From positions 62,001 to 126,000 of the forward strand of contig CAMNRM010000006.1 of the NCBI GenBank assembly GCA_946553025.1: a stretch of DNA of 64,000 bases, written 5' to 3'. Both the position numbers and the translations under genes were made by a program. The stretch's first letter is position 1. Each line of letters starts with the position of its first letter. Origin of the DNA: an uncultured Clostridium sp. Its GTDB lineage: Bacteria; Bacillota; Clostridia; Lachnospirales; Lachnospiraceae. Positions 16,070 through 25,128 of this stretch are shown here, in pieces. The notes beneath the pieces are model-generated. The model was not told where the DNA came from and made no database searches. It saw only the letters and a program-made list of their open reading frames with translations.

Positions 16070-16207
16070 ATGAAAAGAAATAAAGCAATTCAATCATTAG
16101 CGATGTATCTTGTGATATCTATTACTATAACGCCTCCAGGATGTGGAGCAGATATTACATCAACAACTCCGATTGAAGCGGCTTCTTCAGTTGAAACTTC
16201 CAAGTAG
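16070..16207 (+). CDS. Small secreted or lipoprotein-like peptide (45 residues)
   Basis: ATG 16070 to TAG 16205-16207, preceded by AGATAAGG at short spacing, 25 bp after the previous stop. MKRNK is followed by a hydrophobic stretch (residues 8-21), then PPGCGADIT and a Ser/Thr/Glu-rich tail. The layout is that of a signal peptide with a potential lipid-attachment Cys25, but PPGC is not a canonical lipobox (Pro at -3). It could be the third component of the operon, for example an immunity or release peptide, or an unrelated small secreted protein. Confidence 0.5.
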   Translation: MKRNKAIQSLAMYLVISITITPPGCGADITSTTPIEAASSVETSK

Positions 16208-16255
16208 TGAGTGCTTCAAATGAAAATTAATGCTGACAGAATGGAGATTACCAAG

Positions 16256-17593
16256 ATGAAAACCCTGGATATGACCAAAGGGTCGCCGATTCGGTTGATT
16301 TTACAGTTTACTGTGCCGCTGCTTATCGGTGCGGTGTTTCAGCAGTTTTATAATTTTACAGATACGATGATTGTGGGAAGGTGTCTGGGGGATAAGGCGG
16401 TGGCGGCTGTGGGGGCGACCAGCGCCTTATATTCGGTGCTTATTAATTTTGCCAATGGTATGAATAATGGCTATGGAATGATTATTTCCCGGGTATTTGG
16501 GGCAAAGGACGGGGAGGAACTGAAAAAAACGGCGGCAACCATGCTGGTGCTTAACGCTGTGGTTACGCTGGCGCTGACCCTGATGATTTTACCTTTGCTG
16601 CGTCCTCTGCTTTACTGGCTGGAAACACCGGAGGAAATTTTTTCCCAGGCTCACCGCTATATTATGGTGATTGTAAGCGGAATGGCGGCAACGATTGGCT
16701 ATAATATGGGGGCCGGGTTTATGCGGGCGGTGGGAAATGGCAGGACACCGCTGTATTTTCTGATGTTTTCCTGCGGGTTAAATGTTATCCTCGATCTGCT
16801 GTTTGTGGCGGTGTTTTCGCTGGGAGTGACAGGAGCGGCGGGGGCGACCGTGCTGGCCCAGGTGATTTCGGCTGTGCTGTGCTTTGTCTATATTTACAGG
16901 AATTACCAGGAATTTCTGCCGAAAAGAAAGGACTGGAAGATGCAGGCGCAGCGGGTGAAGGAGATGCTGCTTACCGGCTTATCGATGGGGCTGATGCTTT
17001 CGCTGTTTTCCCTTGGGTCAATTATCCTGCAAAAAGGAATCAACCAGCTGGGAACGCAGATTATTACCGCGCACACGGCTTCGCGGAGGATTTTTGAACT
17101 GCTGATGATGCCGCTTTCCATGGTTTCCTCGGCAACCTCCATTTTTGCCGGGCAGAATTTCGGAGCGAAAGAATATCAAAGAATTAAGAAAGCCATTCGA
17201 CAGGTGATCGGGGTATGCGCGGTTTATTCGGTTATTTCGGTTATCCTTGCCCATATTCTGGGCGGCCCGCTTGTCTATCTGCTGATTGGAACCAATGATC
17301 CGGTGATTATGGGCAATGCGACCCTGTATCTGCGGGTTTGCACCCTGTTTTTTATCCCGCTGGGTGTGCTGCTGGTTATACGAAATGCCATCCAGCCGAT
17401 GGGATGCAAGATTTCCCCGGTGCTTTCCAGTTCCGTTGAACTGCTGATGAAGATAGCTTTCTGCTTTCTGGTTATTCCGCGTGTCGGCTATCTGGGGGTA
17501 GTGTTTACCGAACCGGTGATCTGGACGGTGTGTGCGGTGTTTCTGGGCGTGATTTACCTTCGTTTTCAGCGGAAGCTGGGAACGGCAGCGTAA
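16256..17593 (+). CDS. MATE-family multidrug efflux transporter
   Basis: 445 residues with about twelve transmembrane helices in two related halves, as in MATE exporters (NorM/DinF group) that expel cationic drugs or metabolites using Na+ or H+. Family features include FTVPLLIGAVFQQFYNFTDTMIVGR near the N terminus, GAGFMRAVGNGRTP, and IIQ/RNAIQPMGCK in the second half. I chose ATG 16256 because GGAG lies nine bases upstream and MTKGSPIRLILQF is the usual beginning; GTG 16211 is an alternative with a poor ribosome binding site. Base composition returns to the GC-richer host style here, so this is the right flank of the island. Confidence 0.92.
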   Translation: MKTLDMTKGSPIRLILQFTVPLLIGAVFQQFYNFTDTMIVGRCLGDKAVAAVGATSALYSVLINFANGMNNGYGMIISRVFGAKDGEELKKTAATMLVLNAVVTLALTLMILPLLRPLLYWLETPEEIFSQAHRYIMVIVSGMAATIGYNMGAGFMRAVGNGRTPLYFLMFSCGLNVILDLLFVAVFSLGVTGAAGATVLAQVISAVLCFVYIYRNYQEFLPKRKDWKMQAQRVKEMLLTGLSMGLMLSLFSLGSIILQKGINQLGTQIITAHTASRRIFELLMMPLSMVSSATSIFAGQNFGAKEYQRIKKAIRQVIGVCAVYSVISVILAHILGGPLVYLLIGTNDPVIMGNATLYLRVCTLFFIPLGVLLVIRNAIQPMGCKISPVLSSSVELLMKIAFCFLVIPRVGYLGVVFTEPVIWTVCAVFLGVIYLRFQRKLGTAA

Positions 17594-17632
17594 ATTGTAA
17601 ATTGTAAATCGTAAATAGTAAATGAGGCATTG

Positions 17633-17667
17633 CCGGTGTGCTGACACGTTCATTTTCAGCATACCGG
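17633..17667 (+). promoter_or_regulatory. Hairpin in the sbcD leader
   Basis: CCGGTGTGCTGA (17633-17644) pairs with TCAGCATACCGG (17656-17667), 11 of 12 pairs plus one wobble, with an 11-base loop. No T-run follows, so it is not a simple terminator. Five TAAAT-containing tandem repeats (17591-17623) precede it. It lies 30 bp before the sbcD start. Confidence 0.5.
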
Positions 17668-17696
17668 ATTCTGATGATAAGGAAAGGAAGATGCGA

Positions 17697-18833
17697 ATGA
17701 AGTTCATCCATTTATCCGATCTTCATCTGGGAAAGAGAGTGAATGAGTTTTCCATGATTGACGATCAGAAATATATCCTAAAGAAAATTCTTGAGGTAAT
17801 CAAAGAAGAAAAGCCGGATGCGGTCCTGCTTGCGGGGGATATCTATGACAAGTCCGTTCCTTCGGTGGAGGCGGTGGGCCTTTTTGATGATTTTTTAAAG
17901 CAGCTTTCCCGGCAAAATCTGCAGGTGTTTGTGATCAGCGGGAATCATGACTCGCCGGAACGGCTGGCATTCGCCGCAGAATTAATTGAAGCCAGCGGGA
18001 TTCATATTGCACCGGTTTACTGCGGAAGGGTGGAGCCGGTTTCTTTAAAGGATGCGTATGGGACGGTGAATATTTACATGCTTCCCTTTATTAAGCCTGT
18101 GCATGTGCGGAATGCATTTCCGGAGGAGAAGGCGGAATCTTATACGGAAGCCCTTTGCGCGGCGATTTCCCATATGGAGATTCATGAGGAGGAGAGGAAT
18201 GTTCTGCTCACCCATCAGTTTGTAACCGGGGCGGTGCGCTCGGAATCGGAAGAGATTTCCGTGGGAGGTTCGGACAATGTGGATGCTTCGGTGTTTGCTG
18301 CCTTTGATTACGTGGCCTTAGGGCACATCCACGGGCCGCAGCAGGTGGGCAGGGAAACGATTCGGTATTGCGGGACGCCGTTAAAATATTCCTTTTCGGA
18401 GGCAGGACACAGAAAGTCGGTTACGGTTTTGGAAATGAAGGGAAAGGGAGAAATACAGATCCGCACCGTAGATTTGGTTCCGCTTCATGATTTGCGTGAG
18501 TTAAGAGGAACCTATGAGGAACTGACAAATAAGAAAAATTATGAGGGAACCGTTCTGGATGATTATGTACATATTACGCTTACAGACGAGGAAGATGTCG
18601 TGGATGCTGTCGGAAAGCTGCGCGTGATTTATCCCAATTTGATGAAACTGGATTATGACAACCGGAGGACAAGGGAAAATCAGGAGATTACGGGCGGGGA
18701 AGATGTGGAAGCGAAAACGCCGGCGGAATTAATTTTTGATTTTTATGAAAAGCAGAATAATCAGCCAATGAATGAAGCGCAGGAAGGACTGATAACGGAA
18801 CTGATAGAGAAAATCTGGGAGGAGAAAGGATGA
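17697..18833 (+). CDS. sbcD: Nuclease SbcCD subunit D (Mre11 family)
   Basis: 378 residues; metallophosphoesterase domain with the five signature blocks: DLHLGK, GDIYDKSVPS, SGNHDSPER, LTHQFVTG and GHIHGPQ. It forms the SbcCD complex with the neighbouring Rad50-like subunit to process hairpins and protein-blocked DNA ends. ATG 17697 is nine bases after GGAAAGG and gives the usual MKFIHLSDLHLGK start; ATG 17691 and an upstream in-frame start at 17622 are less likely. The C-terminal capping domain is present. sbcC begins 55 bp downstream. Confidence 0.95.
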   Translation: MKFIHLSDLHLGKRVNEFSMIDDQKYILKKILEVIKEEKPDAVLLAGDIYDKSVPSVEAVGLFDDFLKQLSRQNLQVFVISGNHDSPERLAFAAELIEASGIHIAPVYCGRVEPVSLKDAYGTVNIYMLPFIKPVHVRNAFPEEKAESYTEALCAAISHMEIHEEERNVLLTHQFVTGAVRSESEEISVGGSDNVDASVFAAFDYVALGHIHGPQQVGRETIRYCGTPLKYSFSEAGHRKSVTVLEMKGKGEIQIRTVDLVPLHDLRELRGTYEELTNKKNYEGTVLDDYVHITLTDEEDVVDAVGKLRVIYPNLMKLDYDNRRTRENQEITGGEDVEAKTPAELIFDFYEKQNNQPMNEAQEGLITELIEKIWEEKG

Positions 18834-18888
18834 GAATCAAAAAGATTTGCGGCAAAGTAAGGATAGAGAAGATGGGGGAGGGAAACGG

Positions 18889-21800
18889 ATGCGGCCATTA
18901 AATCTTGTAATATCGGCATTCGGCCCTTATGCGGGACGGACAGAACTGGCACTGCGCGAACTGGGAAATCGGGGGTTGTATCTGATTACCGGAGATACCG
19001 GGGCCGGAAAGACGACGATTTTTGATGCAATTACTTATGCTCTGTACGGAGAAGCCAGCGGGGACAGCCGGGAATCTTCCATGCTCCGCTCGCAGTATGC
19101 CGATCCGAACACGCCTACCGAGGTGGAGCTTTTGTTTTCGCATGGGGGAAAGGAGTACGTGGTTAAACGAAATCCCAGGTATCTGCGTCCGGCAAAGCGG
19201 GGCGGGGGGATGACGGAGGAAAAGGCAGGGGCACAGCTTATCTGCCCGGATCGGGTGATTACAAAGCCCAGGGAAGTGGACGAGGCGATTAAGGAGATTC
19301 TTGGCATTGACCGGAATCAGTTTTCGCAGATTGCCATGCTTGCCCAGGGAGATTTCCGCAAGCTGCTTCTGGCAGATACCAGGGAGAGGCAGGAGATTTT
19401 TCGGAAGGTGTTCCAGACCCAGGATTATCAGACCCTGCAAAGACAGGTTAAGGATCAGGAAAGGAACGCCTATCGAGAATGCCAGGATGCCAGAAAGAGT
19501 GTCCAGCAGTATGTGCAGGCGATTGACTGTGACGAGGATGAACTGCGTCTGAACGGGAAGAAACCCGGAGATTCGGATCAGGGCGCGGGGAGTGCTTTGG
19601 GCGTACAGGCACAGGAAGCCGGAAAGATTTATTTTTCGGATGTGGAAAAGGCCAGGGAGGGAAACCTGACCATTAAGGATACCATGGAACTTTTGGAAAA
19701 GCTGGTGGCAAAGGACAATTCGGAAGAGGAAAGGCTGGCCAGGGAATTGTCGCGGCTGGAAAATGGGCTGGAAGAGGTAAATACCCGGATTGGCAAGGCG
19801 CAGGAACAGGAGAGGGCGAAAACGAACCTGGAGAAAGTCCGGCAGCAGGAAGAGGAAAATGCCGGATTGCTGAAGGAAAAGAAGGCGGTATTTGATCAGG
19901 AAGAGGAGAAAAAGCCGCAGCAGGAAGAGATGAAGAAAAGACTGGCACTTTTGGAAGAGGAACTGGCAGAATATGAAAAGCAGAAGCAATTTTTGAAAGA
20001 GATTGAGCGGCTGGCAGGAGAGCTGGAAGGCAGCCAAAGGAAGGTGAGAGAAAAGGAAGCCAGGGCAGCACAGGAGGGACAGAATCTAAAAGAACGGAAA
20101 GAGGAATTGTTGGGTTTGTTCTTGGCGGGGGAGCAGCGGGAAAAACTGGTGAACCGAAAGGAAAAGGCAAAAGGGTGTAAAACTATTTGTGAAAATCTGG
20201 AAACTGCCCGCAAAAAGGAGAAAGAGGAAGCCCTGCACCTGGAAGAATGGAAGAAGGTTTTTGAAAACGAACAGCAAAAGACCGTGCGCCAGGAGGAAAT
20301 AGGGAAAAAACTTGCCGTTTTGGAACAGGAAATGCCAAAATATGAGCAGATGGAGGAAAAGAAGCGAAAAATCCGGGAACTGAAAGAGAGTTTAGATAAA
20401 AATCGGGAAAAAAATCAAAAAAGTCTGCAGAAGAAGGAACGGCTTGAGGAAGATCAGACAGAAAATAAAAGACGGCAGGAGGTGCTGTCCGGGGGCGGCG
20501 AGAGGAAGGAAAGACTGCTTCGGGAGAAGGTGCAGGAAGAGGCACGTTTATATGATTTAGAGAAGCTTTGCCGGGAGATAAATGCGTATCAAATTCTGCA
20601 GGATGACTTAAAGGAGCATCAAAATATCTATAAAAAAGCACAGGAACGCGCAAATATGCTGGAAAATCGTTATGCTCGGATGAATCAGGCATTTTTAGAC
20701 GGGCAGGCGGGTTTGCTGGCGAAGGGGCTTTTGGAAGGTTCTCCATGTCCGGTATGCGGTGCCATTCATCATCCGCAGCCGGCGATGATTCCTGATAAAG
20801 TGCCGGAAAAAAAGGTATTGGAACTGGCAAAACGCGAGTATGAGCAGGCGGCAAAAGAAGCCGGGGATGCCAGTGTGGAAGCGGGGAAAATCCATGGGAA
20901 AGTTTCCGGGCAGGAGGTGCAGTTAAGGCAGCAGATAGAATTGCTTTTGGGATGTGCAGGGCTGCCGGAGTCTGATGGTAAGACAAGGGCAGGGCAGGAT
21001 ACGGACAGTGCCAGGAAGGCCGAAGCTACAGCCGGATCAGGTGAAGCTTTGGATGGAAGCAGTGCAGGAAAGCCAGCGGATATCGCCGGGAAAGAAAAGC
21101 CTGCAGATATCACCTGGGCAGGGAAGCAGGCCGGTAAAAAGCGGCTTCAGACAGAAAAGAGGCTGGAAGAAATCGCGGAGGAAATCTGTCGGGAAGAGGA
21201 GCAGGTAAAGCAAAAAGAAGTTCTGGAAAAGGGGATAACCAAAAGGGAGGAGGAGATCAAGGCACTGGAAGCAGAGATTTCGGAGAGAAAGAACCTGCTT
21301 GCCGGGGAAGAGGCACAGAAACAGGCACTTGAGGACCAGGTGCGTGCGCTTGCCGGGGAACTGCACAGTTTAAGTAAGCAGGAGGCAGAAAAAATGAGGG
21401 ATGCATTGACTGGAGAGCGGAAAGAACTACAGGCGGCATACCAGCGAGCAAGTGACGGTTTTGCGCAGTGTGAAAAAGAGCGGGCGGCGCTTATGGTACA
21501 GATAGAATCCCTGCAAAAACAATTGGAAGAGCCTGCATATATCGAGAATACCGGGGAAGAATTACTGCGTTTAGGGGAAGTTATCGCAGAACTGGAGGCA
21601 CAGATCGATAAGGAAGAGAAGAATATCCGCCGGAAAAAGGAACTGGAAGCGGAGATTCCCGGAAAAGAGGCAGCCATAAAAGCGTTGGAAAAGGAGATTC
21701 AGGGTTTAAAAGAAGAGATTGCATCGCTGCAGGTAAGAAAACAGGAGATCGAAAAGCAGGAGAGGGATTTGGCAGAAAAGCTTCATTATGCGGATCAGGA

Positions 21801-22671
21801 TGCGGCAAAAGAAGAGAAGAAAAAACTGCAAAAGGAACTGGAAGCTTTTCAGAATGCTTATGCCTATGCGGAGAAGGCGTATCGTGACTGTGTTCATGAA
21901 CAGGCAAATTTAGAAGGGCGCAGGAAATCTCTTCTGGAGCAGTTAGAACATGCAGAAGGTATTTGCTTATCCGACGAGGTGGAAAAACAGACGGAATACA
22001 GGCAAAAGAAAAAGGAAGCGGCAGAAAGAGAAAAGATAGTGCGTTTCCGGCGGGAAACAAATGCAAATTTGCTGGACAATATTCGGAAAAAGTCCAGGGC
22101 TTTGACAGCGCTGGAGGAACGGTACGGGTGGCTGTCGAATTTATCGGATACATTGAACGGGGAGTTAAAAAGCAAAGAAAAAATGATGTTGGAAACCTAT
22201 ATCCAGACGACGTATTTTGATCGGATTGTCCGCCGCGCCAATCTGCGTCTGATGAAGATGTCCGGTGGGCAGTATGAGTTTAAGCGCATGGTTGGGGCAG
22301 GCAATAATAAGAGCCAGGGCGGACTGGAACTGAATGTTGTGGATCATTATAACGGAACGGAGAGGAGCGTAAAGACATTGTCCGGCGGGGAATCGTTTAT
22401 CGCCTCGCTCTCCCTGGCCCTGGGATTATCAGAGGAGATTCAGTCCACAGCGGGAGGGATACAGATGGAAACCATGTTTGTGGATGAGGGGTTTGGAAGC
22501 CTGGATGAACATGCACTGCAGCAGGCGTATCATGCACTGGTAAGCCAGACTGACGGAAACCGGCTGGTGGGAATTATCTCCCATGTGAGCGAATTAAAGG
22601 ATAAGATTGACAAGAAGATTGTAGTGGTAAAGGAAAAGAGCGGGGGGAGCAGGGCGGAGATTTTGGTGTAG
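18889..22671 (+). CDS. sbcC: Nuclease SbcCD subunit C (Rad50 family ATPase)
   Basis: 1260 residues. Walker A GDTGAGKTT near residue 35; two very long coiled-coil arms rich in Glu/Lys/Gln; the zinc hook CPVC at residues 620-623; ABC signature TLSGGESFIASLSLALGLS and Walker B MFVDEGFGSLDE near the C terminus. It is the ATP-driven, DNA-tethering partner of SbcD. The start at ATG 18889 follows GGGAGGG and matches MRPLNLVISAFGPY. After the hook (about residues 700-750) the coil is broken by a low-complexity insert with repeated KPADI and AGK units, absent from typical homologues in my recollection. The stop lies 30 bp from the end of the convergent merR gene. Confidence 0.95.
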   Translation: MRPLNLVISAFGPYAGRTELALRELGNRGLYLITGDTGAGKTTIFDAITYALYGEASGDSRESSMLRSQYADPNTPTEVELLFSHGGKEYVVKRNPRYLRPAKRGGGMTEEKAGAQLICPDRVITKPREVDEAIKEILGIDRNQFSQIAMLAQGDFRKLLLADTRERQEIFRKVFQTQDYQTLQRQVKDQERNAYRECQDARKSVQQYVQAIDCDEDELRLNGKKPGDSDQGAGSALGVQAQEAGKIYFSDVEKAREGNLTIKDTMELLEKLVAKDNSEEERLARELSRLENGLEEVNTRIGKAQEQERAKTNLEKVRQQEEENAGLLKEKKAVFDQEEEKKPQQEEMKKRLALLEEELAEYEKQKQFLKEIERLAGELEGSQRKVREKEARAAQEGQNLKERKEELLGLFLAGEQREKLVNRKEKAKGCKTICENLETARKKEKEEALHLEEWKKVFENEQQKTVRQEEIGKKLAVLEQEMPKYEQMEEKKRKIRELKESLDKNREKNQKSLQKKERLEEDQTENKRRQEVLSGGGERKERLLREKVQEEARLYDLEKLCREINAYQILQDDLKEHQNIYKKAQERANMLENRYARMNQAFLDGQAGLLAKGLLEGSPCPVCGAIHHPQPAMIPDKVPEKKVLELAKREYEQAAKEAGDASVEAGKIHGKVSGQEVQLRQQIELLLGCAGLPESDGKTRAGQDTDSARKAEATAGSGEALDGSSAGKPADIAGKEKPADITWAGKQAGKKRLQTEKRLEEIAEEICREEEQVKQKEVLEKGITKREEEIKALEAEISERKNLLAGEEAQKQALEDQVRALAGELHSLSKQEAEKMRDALTGERKELQAAYQRASDGFAQCEKERAALMVQIESLQKQLEEPAYIENTGEELLRLGEVIAELEAQIDKEEKNIRRKKELEAEIPGKEAAIKALEKEIQGLKEEIASLQVRKQEIEKQERDLAEKLHYADQDAAKEEKKKLQKELEAFQNAYAYAEKAYRDCVHEQANLEGRRKSLLEQLEHAEGICLSDEVEKQTEYRQKKKEAAEREKIVRFRRETNANLLDNIRKKSRALTALEERYGWLSNLSDTLNGELKSKEKMMLETYIQTTYFDRIVRRANLRLMKMSGGQYEFKRMVGAGNNKSQGGLELNVVDHYNGTERSVKTLSGGESFIASLSLALGLSEEIQSTAGGIQMETMFVDEGFGSLDEHALQQAYHALVSQTDGNRLVGIISHVSELKDKIDKKIVVVKEKSGGSRAEILV

Positions 22672-22700
22672 ATGACGGCTTGCCCGAGGGCATTCTCCGC

Positions 22701-23126
22701 TTATAAGGTTGATTCATCTTCTCTGCCTGCTGGTTGCTTTGGGGGTAGTTTATCGGAAAGCCGGTGAGAGAATATTTCTTCATAATGTTTGACTTTTTTA
22801 TCAATAAAAGCGACGGTGGCCTGTGCTTCTGCCGCTTTTTTATATGCAGCACTGCGCTGGCGAAGGATGATCTGGTATCTTGCATATAAATTTTCTTCGG
22901 TTTCTTCCAATTGGCAAAGACGGCAGTATTCCTGAATGTCTTTTAACGGAGTGCCGCATTGCTTCAGGCAGGAGATGGTCTGCATCCAGTGAACGGCATG
23001 TTCATCGAATATGCGGCGGTTTTGGCTGTCCCTCTGGCATGGAAGCAGCTGGATATCGGTGTAGTATCGGATGGTGTGTTCGGTGGTATCGAACATATCG
23101 GCAAATTGTTTTATCGTGTAGGTCAT
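22701..23126 (-). CDS. MerR-family transcriptional regulator
   Basis: 141 residues: an N-terminal winged helix-turn-helix of the MerR type (YTIKQFADMFDTTEHTIRYYTDIQLL, then RDSQNRRIFDEHAVHWM), then a long dimerisation helix (about 80-120). The effector region is short and lacks the Cys set of metal sensors. It diverges from the aldo/keto reductase gene, whose promoter carries the inverted repeat and 19-bp spacer typical of MerR control, so it most likely activates that gene by untwisting the promoter. Relatives with this layout often sense reactive aldehydes or quinones; the inducer here is unknown. Confidence 0.9.
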   Translation of the reverse strand: MTYTIKQFADMFDTTEHTIRYYTDIQLLPCQRDSQNRRIFDEHAVHWMQTISCLKQCGTPLKDIQEYCRLCQLEETEENLYARYQIILRQRSAAYKKAAEAQATVAFIDKKVKHYEEIFSHRLSDKLPPKQPAGREDESTL

Positions 23127-23186
23127 AAGAAGTTCTCCTGTTTTTCTGTAATCGGTAAATTTTTTATTTTACTTAGGTAAAAAGTA

Positions 23187-23217
23187 TTGACTTCGAGTTA
23201 CTTGAAGCTGTTATAGT
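23187..23217 (+). promoter_or_regulatory. MerR-type promoter of the aldo/keto reductase
   Basis: TTGACT (23187-23192) and TATAGT (23212-23217) are 19 bp apart, too long for unaided sigma-A. Between them lies an inverted repeat CTTCGAGT-T-ACTTGAAG (23191-23207, one mismatch). This is the standard geometry for MerR-family activation by DNA distortion. Confidence 0.88.
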
Positions 23218-23327
23218 GATTATACGATGAAGCGGAGAATCGTGCAACAAAATTTATTCATGGATTGCAATTTAACTGCAAGATTACTGCAAAATTACAG
23301 AATTTCAAAATTTAAGGAGGAAGCAGG

Positions 23328-24446
23328 ATGGGTTATTTAGGTGAAGAGATACGAAAGCTGGGATTTGGTTTAATGCGTCTGCCGCAGAAGGACGGCGCAA
23401 TTGATGTGGAACAGGTAAAGGAAATGGTGGACTTGTTTATGCAGGCTGGGTTTACCTATTTTGACACGGCCTGGGCCTATGCCGGAAGTGAGGATGCTAT
23501 CCGTCAGGCGCTTGTGGAACGTTATCCAAGGGAGAGTTATCAGCTGGCGACAAAAAACGCAGCTTGGATTGAATGTAAGACAAAGGAAGAAGCCTACGCA
23601 CAGTTTGATATCTCGCTTGCCCAGACCGGGGCAGGATATTTTGACTTTTATCTCCTACATAATCTGGGAGAGGCCAGAACGCATTATTTTGATGAATTTG
23701 GCATGTGGGACTGGGTTTTGGAAAAGAAAAAAGCCGGGCTTATCCGCCATGTGGGATTTTCTTTTCATTCCACACCGGAGGAACTGGAAATATTGCTGAA
23801 GGCACATCCTGAGATGGAATTTGTCCAGCTGCAGATTAACTATGCGGACTGGGAGAATCCTGTGGTGCAGTCGAGGGCGTGCTATGAGGTGGCAAGAAAG
23901 TACGGAAAGCCGGTGATTATTATGGAGCCGGTGAAGGGCGGTATGCTGGCAACGCCGCCGGATTCGGTGAAGGAAATTCTGCGTGAAGCCGAACCGGAAA
24001 GTTCCGCTGCTTCGTGGGCGGTTCGCTTTGCGGCAGATTTGGAGGGGATTATTACCGTTCTTTCCGGGATGAGCAATGTAGAGCAGATGAAGGATAACCT
24101 TTCCTATATGAAGTCCTTTGCCGGGTTAAGCGAGAGGCAGAAGGAAACGCTGAAACGGGCACAGGAAGAACTGAAAAAAATTCCATTAATTCCCTGTACA
24201 TCCTGCAATTACTGTGCAAAAGTCTGTCCGATGGAGATTGGAATTTCCGGTTCATTTACGGCAATGAATTATTTAACCCTCTACAGCAATAAGACCATGG
24301 CAAAAAGTCAGGAAGAATGGCTGGTAACCCGTCACGGAAAGAAACATGCAAGTGAATGTATCCGGTGCGGAAAATGTGAGGAAGCCTGCCCGCAGCATAT
24401 TGCGATTAGGGACAAATTGGAGGAAGTGAAGGAAGCTTTGCTGTGA
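23328..24446 (+). CDS. Aldo/keto reductase with C-terminal 4Fe-4S domain
   Basis: 372 residues. An AKR TIM barrel (residues about 1-275) with LGFGLMRLP at the N terminus, the catalytic Asp/Tyr region FDTAWAYAGSEDAI and HVGFSFHS. It is followed by a ferredoxin-like domain with two clusters, CTSCNYCAKVCP (about residue 290) and CIRCGKCEEACP (about 345). Fe-S fused AKRs are common in anaerobic Firmicutes and probably couple ferredoxin-type electrons to carbonyl reduction; substrates are mostly unknown. A strong AAGGAGG precedes ATG 23328. Expression should follow the divergent MerR regulator. The roughly 110-bp leader after the promoter has no obvious structure. Confidence 0.92.
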   Translation: MGYLGEEIRKLGFGLMRLPQKDGAIDVEQVKEMVDLFMQAGFTYFDTAWAYAGSEDAIRQALVERYPRESYQLATKNAAWIECKTKEEAYAQFDISLAQTGAGYFDFYLLHNLGEARTHYFDEFGMWDWVLEKKKAGLIRHVGFSFHSTPEELEILLKAHPEMEFVQLQINYADWENPVVQSRACYEVARKYGKPVIIMEPVKGGMLATPPDSVKEILREAEPESSAASWAVRFAADLEGIITVLSGMSNVEQMKDNLSYMKSFAGLSERQKETLKRAQEELKKIPLIPCTSCNYCAKVCPMEIGISGSFTAMNYLTLYSNKTMAKSQEEWLVTRHGKKHASECIRCGKCEEACPQHIAIRDKLEEVKEALL

Positions 24447-24470
24447 ATATGTGAACATTTGCTGTGAATG

Positions 24471-24483
24471 TGTGAACTGTAAC
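24471..24483 (+). repeat. Dispersed GTGAAC-GTAAC repeat, copy at 24.5 kb
   Basis: TGTGAACTGTAAC, preceded by two partial copies (GCTGTGAATATGTGAAC at about 24441, GCTGTGAATG at 24461). It lies directly after the aldo/keto reductase stop. See the dispersed-repeat finding. Confidence 0.55.
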
Positions 24484-24640
24484 AGGGAAGCTTTGGTGAA
24501 GTAAACCTTTATGTTCCCGCAGGGGTGAGCATCCGTATAATTCATCTGTATAACTCATCAGCATAACTCACAAGAAAATGGTGGAATTTTCATGATAATT
24601 ATGATAAACTATACATTATCAAGCGATAGGAGGATTGAAT

Positions 24641-25063
24641 ATGTACGCAGAATTTACAGACGATTTAATTACAGGAAATGAAACCATAGACACGCAACAC
24701 AAAGAGCTGATTGGCAAAATCAATGACCTTTTACGCAGCTGTGAAGAGCACGCAAACAAAGCCGGTGCTGCCAAAATGCTGAATTATCTGGCGGACTATA
24801 CGGATTTTCATTTCAATGCAGAGGAGGCGCTCCAGGAGTCCATCGGTTATCCCGGTATTGAGGAGCATAAGAAAAAACATGCAGAGTTAAGGGCAACTGT
24901 CCAGGAACTTTATGACCGGCTGACCGAGGAAGAAGGCCCCACCGATGCCTTTGTTGCTATGGTAAATGAAAAGGTAACGGACTGGCTCTATTATCACATT
25001 CAGACCTTTGACCGATCGGTTGCAGAATATAAATATATGAATGATAATACCGGGCGGATTTAA
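24641..25063 (+). CDS. Bacteriohemerythrin
   Basis: 140 residues forming one hemerythrin four-helix bundle. The di-iron ligand pattern is complete: His in IDTQHKEL, HFNAEE, EEHKKKH, and YYHIQTFD. It reversibly binds O2 and in anaerobes is thought to scavenge or deliver oxygen to reductases. ATG 24641 follows TAGGAGG by seven bases; an in-frame TTG two codons earlier overlaps the ribosome binding site and is less likely. The next gene, on the opposite strand, is a rubredoxin-flavin reductase, which supports an oxygen-defence role. An intrinsic terminator follows. Confidence 0.93.
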   Translation: MYAEFTDDLITGNETIDTQHKELIGKINDLLRSCEEHANKAGAAKMLNYLADYTDFHFNAEEALQESIGYPGIEEHKKKHAELRATVQELYDRLTEEEGPTDAFVAMVNEKVTDWLYYHIQTFDRSVAEYKYMNDNTGRI

Positions 25064-25079
25064 CCGTCAGAAAAAACAG

Positions 25080-25114
25080 ACAGCAGATACGTATCGTACC
25101 TGCTGTTCGTTTTT
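25080..25114 (+). terminator. Rho-independent terminator after the hemerythrin gene
   Basis: ACAGCAG (25080-25086) pairs with CTGCTGT (25100-25106), then TCGTTTTT. A perfect palindrome GATACGTATC (25086-25095) sits in the loop. Confidence 0.75.
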
Positions 25115-25128
25115 ACTGTGTTATCTTC

